In this document: positions 24,146-32,556 of the stretch, in pieces
Layout of the letters: every line of letters starts with the position of its first letter
Numbering within the stretch: the first letter of the stretch is position 1
NCBI RefSeq assembly: GCF_014203665.1
Contig: NZ_JACHJN010000013.1
Span: forward strand, 147,889-211,888
Direction: 5' to 3'
DNA length: 64,000 bases
Origin: Saccharothrix tamanrassetensis
GTDB taxonomy: Bacteria; Actinomycetota; Actinomycetes; Mycobacteriales; Pseudonocardiaceae
The notes under the pieces: model-generated
Told to the model about the DNA's origin: nothing
The model's input: only the letters and a program-made list of their open reading frames with translations
Database searches by the model: none
Program-made: the position numbers and the translations under genes

Positions 24146-26803
24146 GTGGACCCCTACGACTACCCGCGGCACTGGGAGGCCGACGTCGTGCTCAGCGACG
24201 GCGGCACCGTCCACCTGCGCCCGATCACCCCGGACGACGCGGAGAAGCTGCTCGCGTTCCACGGCCGGCTGTCCGAGCGCACCCGCTACTACCGCTACTT
24301 CGGGCCGTACCCCCGGATGCCGCAGCGTGACGTCGTGCGCTTCAGCACCGTCGACCACGTCGACCGGGTCGCGATCGCCGCCCTGCTCGGCGACGACATC
24401 GTGGGGGTCGGCCGCTACGACCGGCTGGGCGGCGGCGACTCGGCCGAGGTGGCGTTCGTGGTGGAGGACGTCCACCAGGGGCGCGGCCTGGGCTCGATCC
24501 TGCTGGAGCACCTGGCGGCGGCGGCCCGGGAACGCGGCCTGAGCCGGTTCACCGCCGAGGTGCTCGCCGAGAACGGCCAGATGGTGCGGGTGTTCCGGGA
24601 CGCGGGCTACTCGGTGAGCCGCGCGTTCGAGGAGAGCGTGCTGCACCTGGAGTTCGACATCGACCCCACCGAGGAGTCGGTCGCGGTGGCCCGCGCCCGC
24701 GAGCAGGCGGCCGAGGCGCGCAGCGTGCACAACCTGCTCAACCCCAGGTCGATCGCGGTGATCGGCGCTTCCACCGACCACACCAAGATCGGCCACGCCG
24801 TGCTGGCCAACCTCCTCGCGGGCGACTTCCACGGCCCGGTGTACCCGGTGAACGCCGAGCACCGGTCGGTGCGCGGTGTCCGCGCCTACCCGTCGGTCCT
24901 GGAGATCCCGGACGACGTGGACCTCGCCGTGGTCGCCGTGCCCGCCGCGAGCGTGGACGAGGTCATGGACGCCTGTCTGGCCAAGGGCGTGAAAGCTCTC
25001 GTCGTGGTGACGTCCGGCTTCGGCGAGACGGGTCCGGGAGGCCTGACCGCGGAACGCCGACTGGCCGCCGAAGCACGGGCCCACGGTATGCGGGTGGTCG
25101 GTCCGAACGCCTTGGGCGTGCTGAACACCGACTCCTCCGTGCGCCTCAACGCGACCCTGGCGCCCAAGCTCCCCGTCCAGGGCCGCACCGGCTTCTTCTG
25201 CCAGTCCGGCGCCCTGGGCACCGCCATCCTCGCCACCGCCGCATCGCGCGGCCTCGGGCTGTCGACCTTCGTCTCGGCGGGCAACCGCGCCGACGTCTCC
25301 GGCAACGACCTGTTGCAGTACTGGGAAACCGATCCGGCGACCGACGTCGTCCTGCTCTACCTGGAGTCGTTCGGCAACCCGCGCAAGTTCGCCCGGCTGG
25401 CCCGCCGGCTCGGTCGCACCAAGCCGATCGTCGCGGTGAAGTCCGGCCGGCACGCCGTCACACCGGCCCTCGCGGCCACCTCCGTCCCGGTCGACGAGTC
25501 GAGCGTGCAGGCGCTGTTCGAACAGGCCGGCGTGATCCGGGTCGAGTCGTTGGCCCAGCTGTTCGACACCGCGTTGCTCCTCGCGCACCAACCGCTGCCC
25601 GCAGGCCCCCGGGTCGCCGTCGTCGGCAACTCGACCGCGATCGGCCTGCTGGCCGCCGACACCGCGTTGGCGCAAGGCCTCGAACTCGCGGGCGACCCGG
25701 TGGACGTGGGCGCGCAGGCCGGGCCGGAGGCGTTCGCGAAGGCCGTGCAGGACGCGCTGAGCAACCCCGACACGGACGCACTGGTCGTGGTGTTCGTGCC
25801 GCCGTTGGCCGTGCCGGGCACGGCTTTCGCGCGGGCGTTGCGGGACGTGGCCGGGACCAAGCCGATCGTGTCCACGTTCCTCGCGGTGGAAGGCGTGCCG
25901 GACGAACTGGCCGTGCCCGGACCGGGTGGCGCGCCGGGACGTGGGTCCGTGCCGTCGTACCCGAGCCCGGAACGGGCTGTTCTCGCATTGGCGCGAGCGA
26001 CCCGCTACGCCCGCTGGCGTTCCGCCCCGCAGGGGAATTTCGTTCGTCCGGAAGGGATCGACGCCCCTGCCGCGCACCGACTGGTCGAGTCGCTGCGGCT
26101 GGACGAAACCGGCGAGCAGCACGTGGACGACGACACCGCCGTGCGGCTGTTGGCCTGCTACGGCGTGGAAGTCGTGCCGTTCCGGGTGGTCGACTCCGCC
26201 GCCGACGCGGTGGCCGCCGCGAAGGAACTCGGTTACCCGGTCGCGATGAAGTCCACCGACGAGCGGTTGCGCCACCGCAACGACCTGGTGGGTGTGCGGT
26301 TGGACCTCACCGGCGACGACGCCGTCAGCACGGCGTACGACATGTTGGCCGAGGTGTCCGAACGACCCGACGTGTACGTGCAGCGCATGGCTCCCAAGGG
26401 AATCTCGTGCGTGATGGGGCTCCAGGACGACCCCTCGTTCGGCACGCTGGTGTCGTTCGGTCTGTCCGGTGTGGTCAGTGATCTGCTCGGTGACCGTGCG
26501 TATCGCGCCGTTCCGCTCACCGAGACGGACGCGAAGGCGTTGGTGCGCGCACCGAAGGCCGCCCCGCTGCTGGCCGGCTACCGCGGCGGGGAATCCGCCG
26601 ACCTGCGGGCGCTGGAAGACCTGGTGCTGCGGCTGGCCGCGCTCGCCGAGGACCTCCCCGAAGTGCGGGAGCTGGCGCTGGAGCCGGTGCTCGCCAGCGC
26701 GGCGGGCGCCTACGTCAGCAGCGCCCGGCTCACCCTCGGGCCGCCCCCGTCCCGGCACGACACCGGACCGCGCCGACTGCGCTCACCCGGCGCACCCCGT
26801 TGA
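24146..26803 (+). CDS. Protein lysine acetyltransferase: N-terminal GNAT fused to ADP-forming acyl-CoA synthetase domains
   Basis: An 885-residue fusion. Residues 15 to about 180 form a GNAT acetyltransferase with the acetyl-CoA loop EDVHQGRGLGSILLEHL. Next come a CoA-binding Rossmann domain (from NPRSIAVIGAS, about 195-320), succinyl-CoA-ligase-like domains (about 330-630) and an ATP-grasp domain to the end (VAMKSTDERLRHRNDLVGV). This GNAT-first order matches Streptomyces PatA rather than the Salmonella Pat order. The large domain is usually a regulatory acyl-CoA sensor. The likely targets are AMP-forming acyl-CoA synthetases. The GTG starts two bases after acuC, so both are co-expressed. 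Confidence 0.9.
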   Translation: MDPYDYPRHWEADVVLSDGGTVHLRPITPDDAEKLLAFHGRLSERTRYYRYFGPYPRMPQRDVVRFSTVDHVDRVAIAALLGDDIVGVGRYDRLGGGDSAEVAFVVEDVHQGRGLGSILLEHLAAAARERGLSRFTAEVLAENGQMVRVFRDAGYSVSRAFEESVLHLEFDIDPTEESVAVARAREQAAEARSVHNLLNPRSIAVIGASTDHTKIGHAVLANLLAGDFHGPVYPVNAEHRSVRGVRAYPSVLEIPDDVDLAVVAVPAASVDEVMDACLAKGVKALVVVTSGFGETGPGGLTAERRLAAEARAHGMRVVGPNALGVLNTDSSVRLNATLAPKLPVQGRTGFFCQSGALGTAILATAASRGLGLSTFVSAGNRADVSGNDLLQYWETDPATDVVLLYLESFGNPRKFARLARRLGRTKPIVAVKSGRHAVTPALAATSVPVDESSVQALFEQAGVIRVESLAQLFDTALLLAHQPLPAGPRVAVVGNSTAIGLLAADTALAQGLELAGDPVDVGAQAGPEAFAKAVQDALSNPDTDALVVVFVPPLAVPGTAFARALRDVAGTKPIVSTFLAVEGVPDELAVPGPGGAPGRGSVPSYPSPERAVLALARATRYARWRSAPQGNFVRPEGIDAPAAHRLVESLRLDETGEQHVDDDTAVRLLACYGVEVVPFRVVDSAADAVAAAKELGYPVAMKSTDERLRHRNDLVGVRLDLTGDDAVSTAYDMLAEVSERPDVYVQRMAPKGISCVMGLQDDPSFGTLVSFGLSGVVSDLLGDRAYRAVPLTETDAKALVRAPKAAPLLAGYRGGESADLRALEDLVLRLAALAEDLPEVRELALEPVLASAAGAYVSSARLTLGPPPSRHDTGPRRLRSPGAPR

Positions 26804-26892
26804 GCGCTTTGCGTCAGCCGAAGGCGCTTGATCGATGCGAAACCGTCGTTCTTAATCGATCCCGGCGAACCTATTACGTCGTTGACTATGGA

Positions 26893-26921
26893 CGGAAACA
26901 CTGTCGCCGCTTAGGTTTCCG
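26893..26921. promoter_or_regulatory. Inverted repeat upstream of the amino-acid binding lipoprotein gene
   Basis: CGGAAAC (26893-26899) and GTTTCCG (26915-26921) form a 7-bp inverted repeat with a 15-base centre in the AT-richer leader just before the binding-protein gene. It could be an operator or a leader hairpin. I see no other structure in the 147-base gap. Confidence 0.3.
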
Positions 26922-26950
26922 GCATCTACGAGGACCCGAAAAGGGGAAGA

Positions 26951-27772
26951 ATGGCACTGGCATCGCTGCGCGCCCTCGTTGCGGCGTGCTCCGCCGCGCT
27001 GGTCCTTGCCTCGTGCTCCTCCGGTGACGACACGACCGTCCTCGGGAAGGCGAGTGCCAACAAGCTGGTCATCGCCGTGGGCTACGACCAACCCGGTCTG
27101 GGCGTGCGGCGGCTGGACGGCGTGTTCAAGGGCTTCGACGTCGACGTGGCGCGGTACGTGGCCAACGAGCTGGGCGCGAAGGACGTCTCGTTCGTGGAGG
27201 CCACGCCGTCCCAGCGGGAGACGCTGCTCACCGAGGGCAAGGCGGACCTGGTGGTCTCCACCTACTCGATCACCGACAAGCGCAAGGAGGTGATCGACTT
27301 CGTCGGGCCGTACTTCGTGGCCGGGCAGGACCTGCTGGTCAGGCTCACCGACACGGAGATCACCGGTCCGGAGTCGCTCACCGCGGGCGTCAAGCTGTGC
27401 TCGGTGGAGAACACCACCTCGGCGCAGTACGTCAAGGACCGGTTCGCCCAGGCCGTGCAACTGGTGAATTACCCGAACTTCAGCGACTGCGTCACCGCCC
27501 TGCTGGCCGAGCAGGTGGACGCCATGACGACCGACGACGTGATCCTCGCGGGTTACGCGGCGCAGAACCCGGAGCTGCTGCGGGTGGTCGGCAAGCCGTT
27601 CAGCAAGGAGGAGTACGGCATCGGGATCCGGCGCGGCGACGCCGACGGCAAGGCCAAGGTCACCGCCGCCGTTCAGAAGATGATCGACTCCGGCGAGTGG
27701 CGCAGGTCACTGGAGGCGAACGTCGGCCGGTCGGGCTACTCGATCCCGGAACCACCCAAGATCGTTCCGTGA
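26951..27772 (+). CDS. Orphan amino-acid ABC substrate-binding lipoprotein (GluB-like)
   Basis: A 273-residue lipoprotein. The signal ends in lipobox LASC (Cys near 21). The mature part is a type II periplasmic binding protein of the glutamate/polar amino-acid family (SBP_bac_3), with KLVIAVGYDQPGLGVR, FKGFDVDVARYVANEL, ADLVVSTYSITDKRKEVIDF and the hinge VDAMTTDDVILAGYA. A GGGGAAG site precedes ATG 26951. No permease or ATPase gene is adjacent, so it must serve a distant transporter or act as an extracellular sensor. The GntR regulator downstream belongs to the phosphonate cluster rather than to this gene. Confidence 0.9.
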   Translation: MALASLRALVAACSAALVLASCSSGDDTTVLGKASANKLVIAVGYDQPGLGVRRLDGVFKGFDVDVARYVANELGAKDVSFVEATPSQRETLLTEGKADLVVSTYSITDKRKEVIDFVGPYFVAGQDLLVRLTDTEITGPESLTAGVKLCSVENTTSAQYVKDRFAQAVQLVNYPNFSDCVTALLAEQVDAMTTDDVILAGYAAQNPELLRVVGKPFSKEEYGIGIRRGDADGKAKVTAAVQKMIDSGEWRRSLEANVGRSGYSIPEPPKIVP

Positions 27773-27830
27773 CGGACGACCCACCCCGATAGCGGTCTGA
27801 CCGGCGGGTTCGAGGTCGTAGGCTCGCCGG

Positions 27831-28607
27831 GTGCCTGCTTCGCATTTCGTCCCCCAGTACCGCGCGGACGGACCGGTCCGCGCCGGTATCCCCGAGCACG
27901 GTCGGATCCCGCGCTACTACGCGGTCAAGACCGAGCTGCTGTGGCTCATCGAGGCGCTGGGGGAGGGGGCCGCGCTGCCCTCCGAGCGCGAGCTCGCCGA
28001 GCGGTTCTCGGTGTCCCGCGTGACGCTGCGCCAGGCGGTGGGGGAGCTGGTGCTGGAGGGCAAGCTCCAGCGCCGGCAGGGCAGCGGCACCTACGTCGCG
28101 CCGCCGAAGCTGGTGCAGCCGCTGTCGCTGGTCAGCTACACGGAGGGGATGCGCCGGCAGGGCGTCGACCCGGGGCGCAGCGTGATCACCGTCGAACACC
28201 TGCCCGCCGACGAGGTGCTGGCGCGCGACCTGAAGGTCTCGCGCGGTGACCGGGTGATCCACCTGGAGCGCGTGCTGCTGGCCGACGACGAGCGGGTGGG
28301 GCTGGAGTCGACCTACCTGCCCGAGTCGCGGTTCCCGACGCTGCTGGACGTGTTCGACCCGACCACCTCGCTGTACGCGTGCCTGACCGACCGGCTCGGG
28401 GTCGTGTTCGACGAGGCCGAGGAGCGGGTGGAGACCGTGCTGGCGACGCCGCGCGAGGCGTTGCTGATCGGCACGAACCCCGCGTTGCCGATGCTGCTGC
28501 TGCACCGGGTGTCGATCGACGACGACGGCGTGCCGATCGAGCGGGTGCGGTCGCTGTTCCGGGGAGACCGGTTCAGCTTCATGGCACGCCTCCGTGCGGA
28601 CGCCTGA
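27831..28607 (+). CDS. GntR-family transcriptional regulator (HutC/UTRA type)
   Basis: A 258-residue regulator with an N-terminal winged helix (about residues 28-92, including ALPSERELAERFSVSRVTLR and GSGTYVAPP) and a C-terminal UTRA ligand-binding domain (about 105-250). This subfamily includes PhnF, which senses phosphonates. Its position at the head of a 2-aminoethylphosphonate-type cluster makes control of that cluster probable, though the effector is inferred. The start GTG 27831 gives a longer-than-usual N-terminus; a later in-frame start is possible. Confidence 0.9.
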   Translation: MPASHFVPQYRADGPVRAGIPEHGRIPRYYAVKTELLWLIEALGEGAALPSERELAERFSVSRVTLRQAVGELVLEGKLQRRQGSGTYVAPPKLVQPLSLVSYTEGMRRQGVDPGRSVITVEHLPADEVLARDLKVSRGDRVIHLERVLLADDERVGLESTYLPESRFPTLLDVFDPTTSLYACLTDRLGVVFDEAEERVETVLATPREALLIGTNPALPMLLLHRVSIDDDGVPIERVRSLFRGDRFSFMARLRADA

Positions 28608-28643
28608 GCTGGCCCGTCCGCCTCTGAAGCGCTGCTCACACAG

Positions 28644-28665
28644 TGCTTTGTAACGGTGAGGTAAC
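28644..28665 (-). promoter_or_regulatory. Direct repeat with 11-bp period before the phosphonate genes
   Basis: On the minus strand GTTACCTCACC is followed immediately by GTTACAAAG, two units with an 11-base period in the 140-base gap between the GntR gene and the oxidoreductase. Actinomycete PHO boxes bound by PhoP are 11-base direct repeats of GTTCACC type, so this is a weak candidate. The same bases on the plus strand also form an imperfect palindrome GGTGAGGTAACTCATC, which could be a GntR operator. Confidence 0.25.
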
Positions 28666-28747
28666 TCATCTAGCCCACATCTCGCGCTCACCTTCAGGTC
28701 GCTGAGGGGACACGATCGGTTCGTGCCGGCCACGCACCGTTCCCGGC

Positions 28748-29863
28748 GTGCGAGTGCTCATCATTGGTGGAGGCGTGCTGGGAACCATGCACGCCTGGCA
28801 GGCCGTGGAACGCGGCCACGAAGTGGTCCAACTGGAACGGGAGCCCGAGGCCCGAGGAGCCTCGGTGCGCAACTTCGGCCTGGTCTGGGTCGGTGGACGC
28901 GCGGCGGGTGCCGAACTGGACACCGCCTTGCGCCCGTGAGCTGTGGGAACGGCTCGGGTCGCGGATGCCGGGACTCGGTTTCCGGGCGAACGGCTCGCTG
29001 ACCGTGCTGCGGACCCCGCTGGAACTGGCCGTGGCCGCCGAGACCGCAGCCCGGTCGGACGCCGGCGAGCGGGGTCTGAGGCTGCTCGACGCCGCCGAGG
29101 CGCGTGCGGTGAACCCGGCGCTGCGAGGCGACCTGCTCGGTGCGTTGTGGTGCTCGCAGGACGCCGCGGTGGAACCCCGGACCGCGCAGCCAGCGCTGCG
29201 GGCGCTCCTGGAGTCGACCGGCCGGTACACGTGGCTGCCCGGCCGTGAAGTGCGTTCGGTGGGCTCCGGGCGGATCGTGGACGACCAGGGCGTGCAGCAC
29301 CGGGGCGACGTGGTGGTCCTCTGCACGGGCGCGTGGCTCGGCGGAGTGGTCCGCGAGCTGACCGGTGGCGTGCCGGTGCGGCGGGTGCAATTGCGGATGA
29401 TGCAGACCGAGCCGCTGGACGAACCGCTGACCACGTCCGTCGCGGACGGCGACAGCCTGCGCTACTACCCGGCCTACCAGGGCGCGGCGCTGGACGCGTT
29501 GAACCGCGAACAGCCGCAGCCCGCCGTGGCCCGGGAGCACGCCATGCAGTTGCTGCTCGTGCAGCGGCTGGACGGCAGCCTGACCATCGGCGACACCCAC
29601 GGCTACGACGAGCCCTTCCCGTTCGACACCGAGGACGCGCCGTACGGGCACCTGATCGAGGTGGCCGAGCGGATCCTCGGCCGGCCGCTGCCCCGGATCG
29701 CCCGCCGCTGGGCCGGTGTCTACGCGCAGTGCCGGGACACCACGCGGGTCGTGCACCGCTCGAAGGTCGAGCCCGGCGTGTGGCTGGTGACCGGACCCGG
29801 TGGGCGCGGCATGACGTGCTCGCCCGCCATCGGTTTCGACACCGCCGAGGAGCAGGCCTGTGA
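28748..29863 (+). pseudogene. FAD-dependent oxidoreductase (TIGR03364-like, phosphonate cluster), frameshifted
   Basis: The N-terminal FAD-binding Rossmann motif VRVLIIGGGVLGTMHAWQA begins at GTG 28748 and runs to TGA at 28937-28939. Homology continues one frame over from about 28936 (ARELWERLGSRMPGLGFRAN) to the glycine-rich end GPGGRGMTCSPAIGFDTAEE. A single inserted base in the GCGCCCG stretch would explain the shift. The second frame then has no stop at the expected end, so the 3' junction with the next gene is altered too. Intact relatives (about 370 residues, DAO superfamily) oxidise the amine of a phosphonate or related compound. It may be a true pseudogene or a sequencing error. Confidence 0.8.
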
Positions 29864-30507
29864 TCCCGCTGGTGGTGCTCGACATGGCCGGTACGACCGT
29901 GCTGGACGACGGCCTGGTGGAGCAGGCGTTCCTGCGGGCGTTGCCGGACGCCACGCCCGCGATGGTCGACCACGTCCGCGTGACCATGGGCCAGTCCAAG
30001 ATCGTAGTGTTCCGCGAGCTGCTGAACGGCGAGACAGCGGCGCAGCGCGCGAACGCGGCGTTCGAAGAGGCCTACGCCGCCCTCGTCGCCGAAGGGCACT
30101 GCGCGCCGGTGCCGGGTGCGCCGGAAGTGATCACCGACCTTCGCACGAGGGGCGCGAAGGTCGCCTTCAGCACCGGGTTCTCCCGTGCCACCCAGCACGT
30201 CATCCTGTCCGCCCTCGGCTGGACCGACCGGGCGGACTTCACCACCACCCCGGCCGAAGCCGGTCGGGGCAGGCCGTACCCGGACATGGTGCTCGCCGCC
30301 GTGCTCGGGCTGGGCCTGGCCGACGTCCGCGACGTGGCGGTCGTCGGCGACACCCCGTCCGACGTGCTGTCCGGCCTGCGCTCCGGCGCCCGCGTGGTGG
30401 CGGGCGTGCTGACCGGTGCGGGTTCGCGTGCCGATCTGGCCGCCGCGGGCGCGACCCACGTCCTCGACTCGATCCGTGACCTCCCCGCAGTCCTCGAAGG
30501 GTTCTGA
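29860..30507 (+). CDS. Phosphonatase-like HAD hydrolase
   Basis: A 215-residue haloacid-dehalogenase enzyme of the PhnX-like group. Motif I is LDMAGTTVLDDG, motif II FSTGFSRAT, motif III GRPYPDM and motif IV VVGDTPSDVLSG. The segment MGQSKIVVF corresponds to the cap-domain lysine region that forms the Schiff base in phosphonoacetaldehyde hydrolase. The family is found next to TIGR03364 oxidoreductases and phosphonate transporters and probably cleaves a C-P bond of an aldehyde intermediate. GTG 29860 is chosen because MIPLVVLDMAGTT is the normal start; the gene appears intact. Confidence 0.88.
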   Translation: MIPLVVLDMAGTTVLDDGLVEQAFLRALPDATPAMVDHVRVTMGQSKIVVFRELLNGETAAQRANAAFEEAYAALVAEGHCAPVPGAPEVITDLRTRGAKVAFSTGFSRATQHVILSALGWTDRADFTTTPAEAGRGRPYPDMVLAAVLGLGLADVRDVAVVGDTPSDVLSGLRSGARVVAGVLTGAGSRADLAAAGATHVLDSIRDLPAVLEGF

Positions 30508-30511
30508 CGAC

Positions 30512-31516
30512 ATGTTGCGCAAGGTCCTGGCCGTCGGACTGCTCCTGCTCGCCACCGCCTGCGGCGGCACGGCGGGCGGCGGCGCCGACGGGGACAAGAC
30601 GGTCACCGTCTACACCGTCGACGGCCTCGCGAGCTGGTACGCCAAGCGCGCCGAGGAGTTCGAGGCGCAGACCGGCATCACCGTGCGGCTGGTGGAGAGC
30701 GGCTCCGGCGAGGTGGTCACCCGCGCCGAACGGGAGAAGGCCAACCCCCAGGCGGACGTGCTGGTGACGCTGCCGCCGTTCATCCAGCGCGCGTCGTAGG
30801 CCGGGCTGCTGGCCGACTACACGCCCGCCGGTGCGGACAAGGTGGCCGACCGGACCGGGCAGTACACCGCCGTGGTCGACAACTACCTGAACTTCATCTA
30901 CAACCCGAAGCTCGCCGCGCCCGCGCCCACGTCGTGGCAAGACCTGCTGGACCCGCGCTTCAAGGGCAGGCTCCAGTACTCCACGCCCGGCCAGGCCGGT
31001 GACGGCACGGCGGTGTTGTTGCAGCTCAAGCACGTCTACGGCGACTAAGGCGCGCTGGACTACCTGGCCAGGCTGGAGGCCGACAACGTCGGCCCGTCGT
31101 CGTCCACCGGCAAGCTCCAGCCGAAGGTGTCCAAGGGCGAGATCCTGGTGGCCAACGGCGACCTGCAGATGAACCTGGCCTCGATCCGGGACGTCAAGTC
31201 GGAGTTCGAGGTGTTCTTCCCGGCCGACGACAAGGGCGTGCGCTCCACGTTCGCCATCCCGTACTTCGCCGGGCTCGCCACGGGGGCGCCGCACGCGGAG
31301 AACGGCCGGAAGTTCCTGGACTTCCTGCTGTCCGCCGACGTGCAGAAGACGATCGCCTCGGACGCGTTGGGGCGGGCCACCCGGTCGGACGTGCCGGTCG
31401 AGGGGCGGATCTCCGAGCTGCTGGCGGGCGTCGAGCTGTGGCAGCCGGACTGGGCCGCCGTGGTCGCCACGCTGGACGCCGACATCGCCGCGTACACCAA
31501 GGCGGTCGGGCGATGA
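30512..31516 (+). pseudogene. 2-aminoethylphosphonate-type ABC substrate-binding lipoprotein with two in-frame stops
   Basis: From ATG 30512 a lipoprotein signal with LATACGG leads into an extracellular solute-binding protein (TVYTVDGLASWYAKRAEEFE, GITVRLVESGSGEVVTRAE). The same frame continues to TGA 31514-31516 but is broken by TAG at 30797-30799 (after IQRAS) and TAA at 31046-31048 (after VYGD). Homology on both sides of each stop is uninterrupted (AGLLADYTPAGADKVADRTG; GALDYLARLEADNVGPSSST), with no frame change. Two nonsense changes in one gene argue for inactivation rather than a single base-call error. Its ATPase partner overlaps it by four bases. Confidence 0.85.
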
Positions 31517-32556
31517 CCCCAGCCGTCGAGCTGCGCGAGGTCGCCGTCCACTTCGGACGGACCGTCGCACTGCACGGGCTGGACCTGTCGGTGGCGCCGG
31601 GGGAGACCCTGGCGCTGCTCGGCCCGTCCGGCTCGGGCAAGTCGACCGCGTTGAAGGCGGTGGCCGGGTTCTTCCGGCCCACGGCCGGCCGGGTGCTGCT
31701 GGGCGGGCGGGACGTGACGGACCTGCCGCCGAACCGGCGCGGGCTCGGTGTCGTGGTGCAGAGCTACGCGCTGTTCCCGCACATGAAGGTGTCCGACAAC
31801 GTGGCGTTCGGGCTGCGGGCACGGCGGACGCCGCGGCGGATCGTCGCCGAGCGGGTCGCGGAAGTGCTGTCGCTGGTGGGGATGTCCGGGTTCCGGGACC
31901 GGTATCCGCGCCAGCTCTCCGGCGGGCAGCAGCAGCGCGTCGCGATCGCGCGGGCGTTGGCGATCCGGCCGCCCGTGCTGCTGCTGGACGAGCCGTTGTC
32001 GGCGCTGGACGCGGCTCTGCGCGAGGAGATGGTGGCGGAGCTGCTCCGGTTGCGGTCGGAACTGCCCGACACCGCCATCGTCTACGTGACGCACGACCAG
32101 GGCGAGGTGCTGGCGCTGGCCGACCGGATCGCGGTCATGCGCGACGCCCGGCTGGTGGAGGTCGGGCCGACTTCCGCGCTCTACCACCGGCCCGCGGAGT
32201 CGTTCACGGCGTCGTTCCTGGGTGCGTCGAACCTGCTGCCGGTGGAGGTGGTGGACGCCGGCACGGTGCGGCTGGGTGAGCTGCGGCTGGCCGCGTCGTC
32301 CGCCGGGCTGCCGCCGGGCGAGCCCGTGGCGTTGGGCGTCCGGCCGCACCGGGTGGGGGTGCGGGAGTACTCGGGCGCCGGGTTGGCGGCCCGGCTGGTA
32401 GCGGTGCAGTGGCGGGGGACGGGCTTCCGGCTCGACCTGGAACTGGAGCTGGGGCACCGGCTGCGGGCGGAGGTGCCCGCGGTGGACGGGCTCTCGGTCG
32501 GCTCCCGGGTCGACGTGTCCATCCCGGACGCTTGCCCGCTGGTGCGGGTGGCGTGA
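31513..32556 (+). CDS. ABC transporter ATP-binding protein (phosphonate/iron type)
   Basis: A 347-residue nucleotide-binding subunit. Walker A is LGPSGSGKSTALK, the Q-loop VVQSYALFPHMKV, signature QLSGGQQQRVAIARAL, Walker B LLLDEPLSALD and H-loop VTHDQGEV. A C-terminal TOBE/OB region (about 250-347) fits the PhnT/PotA/FbpC group. ATG 31513 overlaps the stop of the broken binding-protein gene (ATGA). It appears intact, and energises import of the compound bound by that protein, by context 2-aminoethylphosphonate. Confidence 0.92.
   Translation: MTPAVELREVAVHFGRTVALHGLDLSVAPGETLALLGPSGSGKSTALKAVAGFFRPTAGRVLLGGRDVTDLPPNRRGLGVVVQSYALFPHMKVSDNVAFGLRARRTPRRIVAERVAEVLSLVGMSGFRDRYPRQLSGGQQQRVAIARALAIRPPVLLLDEPLSALDAALREEMVAELLRLRSELPDTAIVYVTHDQGEVLALADRIAVMRDARLVEVGPTSALYHRPAESFTASFLGASNLLPVEVVDAGTVRLGELRLAASSAGLPPGEPVALGVRPHRVGVREYSGAGLAARLVAVQWRGTGFRLDLELELGHRLRAEVPAVDGLSVGSRVDVSIPDACPLVRVA

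Noticed and set aside
24140..26758. An 872-codon minus-strand frame opposite the acetyltransferase gene
   Set aside because: Mirror of a strongly supported coding sequence; no recognisable domain or start context.
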